Notes under the pieces: generated by a model
Seen by the model: the letters and a program-made list of their open reading frames with translations, nothing else
Told to the model about the DNA's origin: nothing
Database searches by the model: none
Translations under genes and position numbers: made by a program
Shown here: positions 6,588 through 13,321 of the stretch, piece after piece
Numbering within the stretch: the first letter of the stretch is position 1
Layout: every line of letters begins with the position of its first letter
Origin: Planctomycetales bacterium
Lineage (GTDB): Bacteria; Planctomycetota; UBA11346
DNA length: 13,393 nt
Assembly (NCBI GenBank): GCA_025362255.1
Contig: JANYGY010000203.1
Coordinates: 1-13,393 of the forward strand
Direction of reading: 5' to 3'

Positions 6588-7151
6588 ATGAGCGATGACC
6601 TTGATGTCTGGATGACCCGTGCGCGGGATACCGGTGATCAAGAGGCCTTCGCCCTGGTCGTCGAAGCCAGCCATCACCTGCTGCGCGCCACGTTGCTGCG
6701 CGAAACCGGCGACCCTGACCTCGCGGATGAACTCGCCCAAGACGCCTTCGCTCGCGCGTGGGCCAAGCGCGCGCAGTATCGGCCGGGTACCAGTCCGCGG
6801 GCGTGGTTGCTGACCATCGCCCGCAGTCAACTGATGGATCATCACCGCCGGCAAGACCGCGACCGTCGTCACCTGAAGGACGTGGTGCGCCAAGAATTGC
6901 TGCGCCATTTGCCCGAACGAGAAGAGCCGGCGGCCGACGGCGCACGCCTCGGAGCCCTGCGCATCTGCCTGAGTGAACTGGGCGAAGACCATCGCCAGCT
7001 GATCGATCTGGTGCATGGCCGAGGACTGCCGAGCGAGGTCGCCGCCGATGAGTTGGGCATCAAGCCCGAGGCCTGCCGTCAGCGGCTGTCGCGGCTGCAA
7101 CGGCGGCTGCGCGAATGCTGCGAGCGCCGCCTAGAAGGTCAGACGTCATGA
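6588..7151 (+). CDS. ECF-type RNA polymerase sigma factor
   Basis: A 187-residue sigma-70 of the extracytoplasmic-function group, with only regions 2 and 4. Region 2 spans about 19-90 (EAFALVVEAS, DLADELAQDAFARAW, SPRAWLLTIARSQLMDHHRR). Region 4 spans about 120-178 (LRICLSELGEDHRQLIDL, helix-turn-helix SEVAADELGIKPEACRQRLSRLQRRL). Such factors direct RNA polymerase to a small regulon and are held inactive by a partner membrane anti-sigma. ATG at 6588 matches the usual N-terminus; an in-frame TTG at 6549 would add 13 residues and overlap a palindrome. No strong Shine-Dalgarno is visible. Its TGA overlaps the ATG of the next gene (ATGA), the classic sigma/anti-sigma coupling. The exact ECF group cannot be set by eye. 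Confidence 0.93.
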   Translation: MSDDLDVWMTRARDTGDQEAFALVVEASHHLLRATLLRETGDPDLADELAQDAFARAWAKRAQYRPGTSPRAWLLTIARSQLMDHHRRQDRDRRHLKDVVRQELLRHLPEREEPAADGARLGALRICLSELGEDHRQLIDLVHGRGLPSEVAADELGIKPEACRQRLSRLQRRLRECCERRLEGQTS

Positions 7152-8437
7152 CCGGTTCGGGCGCTCAATCGGATCCGCATGCCGTCGCGGCCGAGCGCGA
7201 AGCGCGGATCAACGAACTCGTCACCGGCTTCGCGCTCAACGAACTCGCCGACGATGAGCTGCGCGAATTGCACGGATATCTCGCCGATGCGAACTCGGGC
7301 AGAGACGCCGCGCGCAGCGCCTGGCGAACTTTGCAAACAGTGACTGATTTGCGCGCCGAACGGTCGACCGCGATGCAGGACACCGTCCGCCAACGCATCG
7401 CCGATGGCAGCACGCAGGACGGCCACCTTACCGGCGGACCCGCGGCCAGCATCACCGCGCGGTTCATGCGGCGGCTGGGCCTGGGACGCGCGGGACTGGC
7501 GCCACTCGCTGGTCCGACCGTCACCATCACGCCGCGCCCTACCGCGTGGCGCTGGCTCACGGCCGGGGTCCTTGCCCTCGTCCTCGGTCTTGGCGTGTTC
7601 GCTCTGCGCCCCCGGCCCATGCCGCTTGCGGTGATCGAAAAAGTCAGCGGTCGGGTCGCTATCGCCGGCAACGCGATGGGCCCGGGCGACGCACTCGACA
7701 GCCAGCCGGTGAGCGTCGCCGACGGTGCCCGGGTCGCCATGCGCTGGCCCGACGGCACGCGCCTTGAGCTGGTCGGCCCAGGCACGGTCATCCCGCAGAT
7801 CGAGGGCGCGGCGATGCTTGGCGGGATGGCGACGATCACGGTGAGCGAGACCGGCAAAGGCTGGGCTTTGGGCCTGCCCGACGCCCGCGCGCGGGCGTCG
7901 GCAGGGGCCGCCATGGTCGTCGAGGTCGGCGGCGGCCGCAGCTGTTTGGCGGTGGTCATCGGCCACGTGGTGGATGGCGCCGACCACGTCATTCCAGAAC
8001 GCACGTGCCGCATCGGCGCGGTCGACATTCCCTGCACCACCAGCGAGCTGCCGGCCTTTCCGGCGGGGCCGGGAGCACCGCTCTCCGCACAACAGAGCGC
8101 CAACCTGCCGCTGCCCGCAGCGCCACGATGGAATTTGAATCTGACGGTTTTACCCGCCAACCAAGGCAACGTGATGCTCACCTGGGCCAGCGGATCGATC
8201 ACCGTCAACTCCGCAGGCGTCTCGCTCTCCCGCGCAGACGGTGGCGAGATCAGAACCCTCCACCCACCAGTCGGATGGCATCTCGAACTCGACGCGACGC
8301 CGTGGAGTTTCGTCATCAGCCTGCAAGGCGACGTGCTGCTGAGCGATCCCAGCGTGCCCACCGTCATGCAAAACCTGAGCACCGGCGCGACCGCAATTTC
8401 TGCGACGTTTCGCAGCGGCCCACCCCTCCCCCGATAA
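7148..8437 (+). CDS. Membrane anti-sigma factor / FecR-like regulator
   Basis: A 429-residue single-pass membrane protein whose ATG overlaps the sigma stop codon (ATGA), so the two are translationally coupled; AGAAGG upstream serves as ribosome binding site. The cytoplasmic part (about 1-135) has an anti-sigma-like helical start, INELVTGFALNELADDELRE (21-40), but no HxxxCxxC zinc motif. A transmembrane helix spans about 135-153 (WLTAGVLALVLGLGVFAL). The outer part opens with a FecR-like domain, AVIEKVSGRVAIAG ... VSVADGARVAMRWPDGTRLELVGPG (161-212). A beta-rich, Pro-containing C-terminal region (about 300-429) is unrecognised. It probably sequesters the upstream sigma and senses an envelope signal; the signal is unknown. 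A TTG/CTG-type longer start at 7115 would lie within the sigma gene and is less likely. Confidence 0.85.
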   Translation: MTGSGAQSDPHAVAAEREARINELVTGFALNELADDELRELHGYLADANSGRDAARSAWRTLQTVTDLRAERSTAMQDTVRQRIADGSTQDGHLTGGPAASITARFMRRLGLGRAGLAPLAGPTVTITPRPTAWRWLTAGVLALVLGLGVFALRPRPMPLAVIEKVSGRVAIAGNAMGPGDALDSQPVSVADGARVAMRWPDGTRLELVGPGTVIPQIEGAAMLGGMATITVSETGKGWALGLPDARARASAGAAMVVEVGGGRSCLAVVIGHVVDGADHVIPERTCRIGAVDIPCTTSELPAFPAGPGAPLSAQQSANLPLPAAPRWNLNLTVLPANQGNVMLTWASGSITVNSAGVSLSRADGGEIRTLHPPVGWHLELDATPWSFVISLQGDVLLSDPSVPTVMQNLSTGATAISATFRSGPPLPR

Positions 8438-8440
8438 ATC

Positions 8441-8545
8441 AAAAACCGCAGCTGCAGCCCATCTGCGGCGTTGCACGAGGCTCGAAATGGCGCTGCCATT
8501 CCATCGCATCGTGCGCCTTGCAGCTGGGCTACATCTGCGGTTTTT
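8441..8545. repeat. Long-hairpin interspersed repeat, copy B
   Basis: A 105-bp palindrome from AAAAACCGCAG to CTGCGGTTTTT, beginning four bases after the anti-sigma stop. The arms pair along most of their length. The apex is AATGGC-GCT-GCCATT (8486-8500). It shares long identical blocks with 3940-4050, including CTCGAAATGGC, GCCATTCCATCGC and CGTGCGCCTTGCAGCT. Like copy A, it sits between convergent genes. With A5 at one end and T5 at the other, it can act in principle as an intrinsic terminator for both strands. Confidence 0.93.
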
Positions 8546-8596
8546 GCTCATGTAGCTGAAGACCGCCACCCGAAAAACGTGGGAACACGTGAAACG

Positions 8597-8628
8597 AAAA
8601 ATCCCGAGGCGATCTGTACGCCCCGGGA
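8597..8628 (-). terminator. Rho-independent terminator of the beta-barrel gene
   Basis: Read on the minus strand, the right arm (8619-8628) and left arm (8602-8611, TCCCGAGGCG) pair over 10 bp with one G-U pair around a 7-base loop (8612-8618). Five T residues follow (8601-8597). It lies about 100 bp past the stop of the 8732-9409 gene. Confidence 0.8.
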
Positions 8629-8640
8629 CTACTCGAATTA

Positions 8641-8731
8641 CATTTCTGTCTTCGCCTCATCTCTCCATCTCTCCCTCCGCGAGCCTCCGCGACCTCCAGT
8701 TCCGCGGGTCACAGAGATCGCAGAGCAGAGG
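8641..8731. other. Pyrimidine-rich then purine-rich low-complexity tract
   Basis: The stretch from about 8650 to 8698 is CT-rich, with CATCTCTC-type and CCTCCGCGA-type short repeats. From 8711 it switches to purine-rich CAGAG/GCAGAG repeats that abut the stop of the beta-barrel gene. The CGCAGAG-type sequence resembles intergenic repeats I have seen in several phyla, but this is from memory. No open frame of interest is present. Confidence 0.45.
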
Positions 8732-9409
8732 TCAGAAACGGAAACCGAATTCCCCGCCGAAGGTGAAGCCATTGGTCGTCAGTTCCAGGCTTTGCTGGTC
8801 ACCTTTGATCTTGGAGAACCCGAGGACGTAGCTCGTCGTCAGGCCGGCCGTCCAGGTGTGTTCGGTAAGGTAGGCGCCGAACCGGAGACCGGTTTCCACG
8901 GCGTAGCCCAGGCGGGCCTTCTCTTCGAGTTTGACGTGGCTGCCGCCGACGCCGACGTAGGGCAGAAATTCGCCGAATCCGCGCAGGGTCTGCGTTTCCA
9001 TGATGCCATACTGCCAGCCGTAATAGAGGTCGACCATCGGCTGGATGACTCTGGTGGTGACGCTTTGATTCCCGATCGAATACGACCCGAGTGATACCTG
9101 GGCGCCCCACACATTCGCGAGCAGGCTTTGGGGAGGGACGGTACCCGACAGGTACGTGACCCCGACACGGAAACCACGGCTGTCGCCACCGTTGTAACTG
9201 TAGGGCGTCAGCCCTGTGGAACTATCGCTGTTTACTTGGCGGACATCAGGACCCGGCGCGCTGACGTAGCCGAACCGAAGCTCGCCGTAGGTGTACGGCT
9301 TGGCGGCTACGCCTTCTTCTTCGGCGCGGACCCCGCTCACCGCAAGTCCGAGGAGCGTGGCGACGCAAGTCGCGGAAACAGAAAGCTGGACGGATCGGGA
9401 CAGGGCCAT
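8732..9409 (-). CDS. Outer-membrane beta-barrel-like protein
   Basis: A 225-residue secreted protein. Residues 1-29 are a signal peptide (MALSRSVQLSVSATCVATL, cleaved after VRA). The mature part alternates polar and aromatic/hydrophobic residues in short strands joined by Gly/Asn/Ser turns (YTYGELRFGYVSAPG, FRVGVTYLSG, QPMVDLYYGWQYG, LPYVGVGGSHVKLE). It ends in GGEFGFRF with a C-terminal Phe, the beta-signal recognised by the BAM machinery. This fits an 8-10-stranded outer-membrane barrel of the OmpA/OmpX/opacity-protein type; no OmpA peptidoglycan domain follows. The ATG is preceded by GAGGAG five bases away, an excellent ribosome binding site. The gene is monocistronic, with its own terminator downstream. 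Function (porin, adhesin or structural) is unknown. Confidence 0.82.
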   Translation of the reverse strand: MALSRSVQLSVSATCVATLLGLAVSGVRAEEEGVAAKPYTYGELRFGYVSAPGPDVRQVNSDSSTGLTPYSYNGGDSRGFRVGVTYLSGTVPPQSLLANVWGAQVSLGSYSIGNQSVTTRVIQPMVDLYYGWQYGIMETQTLRGFGEFLPYVGVGGSHVKLEEKARLGYAVETGLRFGAYLTEHTWTAGLTTSYVLGFSKIKGDQQSLELTTNGFTFGGEFGFRF

Positions 9410-9455
9410 GGATGCTCCTCAGGCGGTCAAGTCAGCAGTCTCAGCTCCAGAGCGA

Positions 9456-9471
9456 TCGTGTGCTTACACGA
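9456..9471. promoter_or_regulatory. Inverted repeat upstream of the beta-barrel gene
   Basis: TCGTGT-GCTT-ACACGA is a perfect six-base-arm inverted repeat, 47-62 bp upstream of the beta-barrel start codon on the minus strand. It lies in a 195-bp intergenic space that otherwise shows no gene and no convincing -35/-10 pair. It may be a 5'-UTR hairpin or an operator. Confidence 0.35.
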
Positions 9472-9604
9472 ACGATGAAATGGCTGCATGAACGTCTGAA
9501 AAGTAGTCGGCAACCTCATGCTGTGCAATGGTCAACCAGCAACGTAGGGGGATTGTGTGCAATTACCGAAATCAACGTTGCGATTGCCCTGCGAGTGCGC
9601 CATC

Positions 9605-10570
9605 TCACCACGACTCGGGGGTCAGGCCAAAGGCGATCCGCACCGCCCCTTCGCTGCTGGCCCCTTGGCGCAGCAGATCGAGCAGGCTGATCAACCGTTC
9701 GGAACGCTCGGCGGCCACCAAGGGCTGGACCAGGGCGCCGCACAGCTCGTGGTCAGGATGGTCGTCGGTGGCGGTCACCAGCGACCGGATGACCTGCGGA
9801 CCGGCAGCCACCCGCCGCTCACGCATCAGGCGGGGACTGGGGCCTTCGCCGGCGGCCCGGGCGCGGGCGACCTCGCTGACGCCCGCGCGCAACCACGGGG
9901 GCCAACCGCTCGCGGGCGGAACACTCAGGTCGAGCGCCAGGCGTGCGATCATCGCAGCAGCGGACGCCCGGAGGTCGACCGCCTTGCCATCGATCTCCCG
10001 TTGCATCCGCAGCAGCGGCAAGGCCGGGCGGACGACGCCCGCAGCGGGAATCCCACGTTCATCACCATCGACGAAAATGACCAGGGGCCCTGCCCAGCGC
10101 GGCCACGGCAACGCCCCCATCAGGGTGCGGACGTCATCAAGAGCCCGGCGCACCTCGCCGGCAACTGTGCCGCGGGCATCGTCGCCGATCACCAGCACCG
10201 GACCACGCGAGGCCGGCAGACCGAGCCTGGCTTGTTCGCCTGCGGCCCACGCCGCGAGCTCCAGCTCCAACCGGCCGGCGGCGCCCAGCGGGCGCAATTC
10301 CGCACGAGCCAACGCGAATGCCTCGGCCCGGCGATCCACGGCGAGCAGCGCCGCCACGCGTTGGTCACGGCTCAGCAGCTCACTGTTGGCGGCCAGGTCG
10401 GCCAACCCGGCAGGCGACAACACCGCTAACGGCAGCACCACCGGCAACCCCGCGGTGGACCACATCACGACGGGAGCAGAAATCGACGACGACCCCGGAT
10501 GAGCGGCGGCCACCGCCACGGGTGGACCGGGGGCGAATGACGGCGGCAGGGTCCAGGCAGCGGCGTCCAT
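9605..10570 (-). CDS. Hypothetical protein resembling a degenerate peptidase-MA-like (gluzincin) domain
   Basis: A 321-residue Ala/Leu/Arg-rich protein. The central and C-terminal pattern recalls peptidase-MA-like proteins, which are common in planctomycetes: a short strand GPLVIFVDGDERGI (161-174), a helix where HExxH would be (AAAMIARLALDL, 204-215), then GWPPWLRAGVSEVARA (222-237) matching 'lPxWLxEGlAEy'. It ends in LISLLDLLRQGASSEGAVRIAFGLTPESW, matching the usual 'alr..G.s.eeAl..afG.s...le' tail. The zinc ligands are absent: no HExxH, and the third-ligand Glu is Ala229. It would be catalytically dead. The first 60 residues are Pro/Ala-rich; the in-frame ATG at 10465 would begin a weak signal-peptide-like stretch and could be the true start. 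No ribosome binding site supports either. The fold is inference from pattern; the reading frame itself is better supported than the opposite-strand frames. Confidence 0.55.
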   Translation of the reverse strand: MDAAAWTLPPSFAPGPPVAVAAAHPGSSSISAPVVMWSTAGLPVVLPLAVLSPAGLADLAANSELLSRDQRVAALLAVDRRAEAFALARAELRPLGAAGRLELELAAWAAGEQARLGLPASRGPVLVIGDDARGTVAGEVRRALDDVRTLMGALPWPRWAGPLVIFVDGDERGIPAAGVVRPALPLLRMQREIDGKAVDLRASAAAMIARLALDLSVPPASGWPPWLRAGVSEVARARAAGEGPSPRLMRERRVAAGPQVIRSLVTATDDHPDHELCGALVQPLVAAERSERLISLLDLLRQGASSEGAVRIAFGLTPESW

Positions 10571-10623
10571 CGCTTGGTCGTGCCCACGCTTGCTGGCGAG
10601 GCAACGACCAGATCATACGTTAC

Positions 10624-11442
10624 ATGATGTTCCGCCGGCGCACGACCGATCAGGTATACGCGACCTTGCAGCAGGTGCAGCGGCGCATCACCGAACAGGG
10701 TGGCGGGGCGCCGTCTGGGTCGGCTCCACCGGGCACTGCGGGAGGCATTCCCGCGGGTGCCCGGCCGTTGAGCAGCATCGCGCCGCGTCCGTTGCAGACC
10801 AATCAGGGTCTCGGATCCCTGCTCTCCAGCTCCACCAACAGCCCGAGCAACCGGCCCGCAGCGTTTCCCGGCTCGCCACCCGGCGACGGCGGACCGCAAC
10901 GGCCGGTGCCCGCACCGTTTCTTGCGGGAACCCCCGAATATCCGCGCGGAACCATGCAAGTTCCGGTGCCGTTGGCGATCACCGTTGCGCTGTTGCTGTT
11001 CACCATGATGGCGGGTTTTTATTATCTCGGGACGCGCAATCCGCGCGGCGAGGCCGCGCCGGTCGGCGCCGAACGAGCGGTGGAGAAACCTCCCGAAGGC
11101 AAACTGCTCGACGCCGAAGCCAACGCGCAGGGCAAACGTCTGGGCGATTCGCTCTACGTGCTGAAGTCCGTGCCCTCCTTCAACGATCAGGCGAAAAAGC
11201 AGTGGCAGGCCGAAGCCGACCGCCTCAACGGGGTCATGCAGCAAAATGCGGCAAAAGGTTGGAAGCCCTATTTCGGCGTGCGCGAACCCGAGAATGGCGG
11301 CTTGCAGTTCGTCTTTGGGTATGCCAATGGACAATTCGGCATTGATCGCGGGGCCTTTGAGGATTTTGCGCGCCTGCTTGCCGGACCGACGACCAAAGGC
11401 GGCGGCGGGTATTCCTCGGCCAAATGGGTTCCGCTTGAGTAA
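10624..11442 (+). CDS. Single-pass membrane protein with SPOR-like C-terminal domain
   Basis: A 272-residue protein starting MMFRRRTTDQVY. Residues 1-27 are basic and helical; about 28-112 are Gly/Pro/Ser-rich and disordered. A transmembrane helix spans 114-136 (VPVPLAITVALLLFTMMAGFYYL). The outer part (about 170-270) has one compact domain, SLYVLKSVPSFNDQAKKQWQ ... NGVMQQNAAKGWKPYFGVRE ... GLQFVFGYANGQFGI. This has the strand-helix-strand layout and 'L.V..F......A..........G...Y' spacing of SPOR-like peptidoglycan-binding domains. The domain is not named with certainty. The topology (cytoplasmic N-terminus, periplasmic domain) suits a cell-envelope or division role. The start at 10624 is chosen because upstream in-frame sequence overlaps the divergent gene and reads like non-coding DNA; no clear ribosome binding site is visible (ATG 10627 is also possible). 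It is divergent from 9605-10570 with a 53-bp gap. Confidence 0.75.
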   Translation: MMFRRRTTDQVYATLQQVQRRITEQGGGAPSGSAPPGTAGGIPAGARPLSSIAPRPLQTNQGLGSLLSSSTNSPSNRPAAFPGSPPGDGGPQRPVPAPFLAGTPEYPRGTMQVPVPLAITVALLLFTMMAGFYYLGTRNPRGEAAPVGAERAVEKPPEGKLLDAEANAQGKRLGDSLYVLKSVPSFNDQAKKQWQAEADRLNGVMQQNAAKGWKPYFGVREPENGGLQFVFGYANGQFGIDRGAFEDFARLLAGPTTKGGGGYSSAKWVPLE

Positions 11443-11483
11443 GCGTTCTGCTCATCTGTTTATCAGCGGTTAAAAAAATCGTC

Positions 11484-12167
11484 GTGAAGAACGAATCTGC
11501 GTGCGCGCGGCATGCGGCTTTGTGGCCGCTGGTCATCGCCCGGCTGCCGGCCGGTGAACTCGCCCATGACGTTGAACACCTGCGCCGCGTTCATCAATGG
11601 GCGATGCGACTCGCGCCAAGCGCCGGGGCTGATCCCGATCTCGCCGGCGCCACCGCCCTGGTCCATGATTTGGTATTTGTGCCCAAAAACGCGGTTGATC
11701 GCGACCAGGGCGGCGAGCGTTCGGCCGCCGCGGCGCCCGCAGTGCTTGCGGCGGCGGGGTATTTCCCGGCGGAAATAGCCGAGATCGCCGAAGCCGTGCG
11801 CACCTCTTCTTGGTCGCGCGGCCTGGCCCCGACCAATGCCCTCGGCGTCGTCTTACAGGACGCTGACCGCCTGGATGCCATCGGCGCCATCGGTCTGCTG
11901 AGGACCGCCGCGTGCGGCCAATTCATGTCGCGGCCCGAGCACCCGGGACGCTTGTATCATCCCACGGATCCGCTCGCTCTAAGCGGTCGTGAGCTTGATG
12001 ATCGAACCCAGGTGGTCGATCACCTGCATGCGAAATTGCTCCGCCTGGTCGGGGGAATGCAATTGCCGGAAGCCCGCGTGGAGGCCGCTCGTCGCCATGC
12101 CTGGCTGCGTGCTTTCCTGGTCGAGCTGAACGTCGAACTAACCGGAGCTGAACCGCAGTTGGGTTGA
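11484..12167 (+). CDS. HD-domain phosphohydrolase (YedJ-like)
   Basis: A 227-residue member of the HD superfamily, metal-dependent phosphohydrolases. The metal-binding pattern is intact: AHDVEHLRRVHQWA (27-40, His32), ALVHDL (His61-Asp62) and LQDADRLDAIGAIGLLR (124-140, with Asp126/Asp128). The order His ... HD ... D and the 'DADRLDAIGAIG' and 'HPTDPL' segments fit the YedJ/uncharacterised HD hydrolase group. Substrate is unknown, probably a nucleotide or other phosphoester in the cytoplasm. The start is a GTG at 11484 without a good Shine-Dalgarno; TTG at 11520 is an alternative that still keeps the domain. It follows the SPOR-like gene on the same strand after a 41-bp gap and is probably co-transcribed. 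Confidence 0.85.
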   Translation: MKNESACARHAALWPLVIARLPAGELAHDVEHLRRVHQWAMRLAPSAGADPDLAGATALVHDLVFVPKNAVDRDQGGERSAAAAPAVLAAAGYFPAEIAEIAEAVRTSSWSRGLAPTNALGVVLQDADRLDAIGAIGLLRTAACGQFMSRPEHPGRLYHPTDPLALSGRELDDRTQVVDHLHAKLLRLVGGMQLPEARVEAARRHAWLRAFLVELNVELTGAEPQLG

Positions 12168-12225
12168 TTGAAGACGGCATGAATGCGCGCACGGAACGCT
12201 CAATAATGCACTCTGCAGCACTTTT

Positions 12226-12255
12226 TTGCGCTGGTCAGCGAAACTTTGTTACTAT
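12226..12255 (+). promoter_or_regulatory. Sigma-70-like promoter with overlapping palindrome
   Basis: TTGCGC (12226-12231) and TACTAT (12250-12255) are spaced 18 bp apart, giving a good -10 and a partial -35. The expected transcription start near 12262 is about three bases before the ATG at 12265. A perfect palindrome CGCTG-GT-CAGCG (12229-12240) overlaps the -35 and spacer, where a repressor would bind. Confidence 0.5.
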
Positions 12256-12264
12256 CGTGCCCGC

Positions 12265-13317
12265 ATGGACCAGACGACCTACTTCTCATTTCGCTGTGCA
12301 TCGTGCAATGGGCGCTCGCGGGTCGCCTCGCGGCATGTCGGACAAACCATCGTCTGTCCGTATTGCCAAGTTCACGGCGCCGCTCTTCCTGATGTCAAAC
12401 CGACGATCGTGCCGGTGCCACGCGATCCGCAGCCGCAACGCATCGACGCTGCGGGCAATCCGGTGACGACCAGTCGCGTTGCGCGGCCCCTGGTGTCGAC
12501 CACCACGGCGACGGTCCGTCGGCCCCAGCCAGCCGCCTCGCCCTACGTCCAACAAGCGCCCTTCGTCGCGGACTTGCAGGTCCACGCGCATGAGCTGTTC
12601 GCGGACGATCGCGGAACCGCAACGGGAACACGCAGCTACGCGCCCGGCATGATCGGCTTCGCAGAAAATCGCGCGCTTTCGCCGACTTTTGCTGCCGCTT
12701 CCGCCCCTTCGCCCGGCACTGCCAGCGTGAGGCGGATGGCTCCGGGCACCGCGACCATCGATCGCTCGGGAACGAACGCTGTCCACTCCAGGCAACCGGG
12801 CAGCGCCACGATTGCGCGCAACGCCCAGCCGGGGCGAGCCCCGGCGATGGCGCGGGCACCGGCGCAAATGCCGTTGTTCGCGGCGGTTGCCGCGACCGTG
12901 ATCCTCGCCTTGTTCGCGACGTGGGCAGTCACCGACGCGAATAGCTACCGCTCACGCTATGTGCAGGCGCGCGCCGAGCTCGACCGCGGTGCTGCCCAGC
13001 TCACCGACAGCCAAGCCACTGCTGACACTTTGGACAAACGCCTAGCCCGCGCCCAGATCGAACTTGCCGCCGCCCAAGCGGCGGTGCTGCGCGAACGTGA
13101 ACTGGTGGCAGACCTGCACAAAGCGGTCGGCCGGCTGAGTGAAGACCTGGCGAAGGCCGCCCGCATTGAAGCCCCGGGCCTGTCGAGCAGCGCCGCCAGC
13201 TCGGCGCTCGCTTCGGCTCAGACCCAGGGCGGATTCCCCGTCGCGACGCTGCCCACCGCGGGAGTGCCCGCCACCCGCCGCGACGGCTTGACCACGACGC
13301 CTATCCGCAACAAGTGA
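12265..13317 (+). CDS. Zinc-ribbon / transmembrane / coiled-coil protein
   Basis: A 350-residue protein of unknown function with four visible parts. Residues 7-35 are a zinc ribbon (FSFRCASCNGRSRVAS ... GQTIVCPYCQ; Cys11, Cys14, Cys31, Cys34), a form frequent in planctomycete membrane proteins. Residues about 40-200 are Pro/Ala/Thr/Arg-rich and probably disordered. A transmembrane helix lies at about 203-222 (PLFAAVAATVILALFATWAV). Residues about 228-305 are a charged helical coiled coil (RAELDRGAAQLTDSQ, KRLARAQIELAAAQAAVL, RELVADLHKAVGRLSEDLA), followed by a Ser/Ala/Thr-rich tail. The zinc ribbon should face the cytoplasm and the coiled coil the periplasm. ATG at 12265 is preferred over a TTG at 12226, which lies within the promoter. 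The mRNA may be nearly leaderless, since no Shine-Dalgarno fits. The following DNA holds GC-rich palindromes. Confidence 0.8.
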   Translation: MDQTTYFSFRCASCNGRSRVASRHVGQTIVCPYCQVHGAALPDVKPTIVPVPRDPQPQRIDAAGNPVTTSRVARPLVSTTTATVRRPQPAASPYVQQAPFVADLQVHAHELFADDRGTATGTRSYAPGMIGFAENRALSPTFAAASAPSPGTASVRRMAPGTATIDRSGTNAVHSRQPGSATIARNAQPGRAPAMARAPAQMPLFAAVAATVILALFATWAVTDANSYRSRYVQARAELDRGAAQLTDSQATADTLDKRLARAQIELAAAQAAVLRERELVADLHKAVGRLSEDLAKAARIEAPGLSSSAASSALASAQTQGGFPVATLPTAGVPATRRDGLTTTPIRNK

Positions 13318-13321
13318 CCGA

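Noticed and set aside
9528..10502. Long plus-strand frame over the putative pseudo-peptidase
   Set aside because: Its product is Arg/Ser/Ala/Thr-rich without any fold-like pattern, while the minus-strand product shows regular helices and a family-like tail.
12150..12166. GAACCGCAGTTGGG at the end of the HD-domain gene, similar to the left arm of the hairpin repeat
   Set aside because: Only about 11 bases match copy A, there is no right arm, and it is within coding sequence; probably chance.
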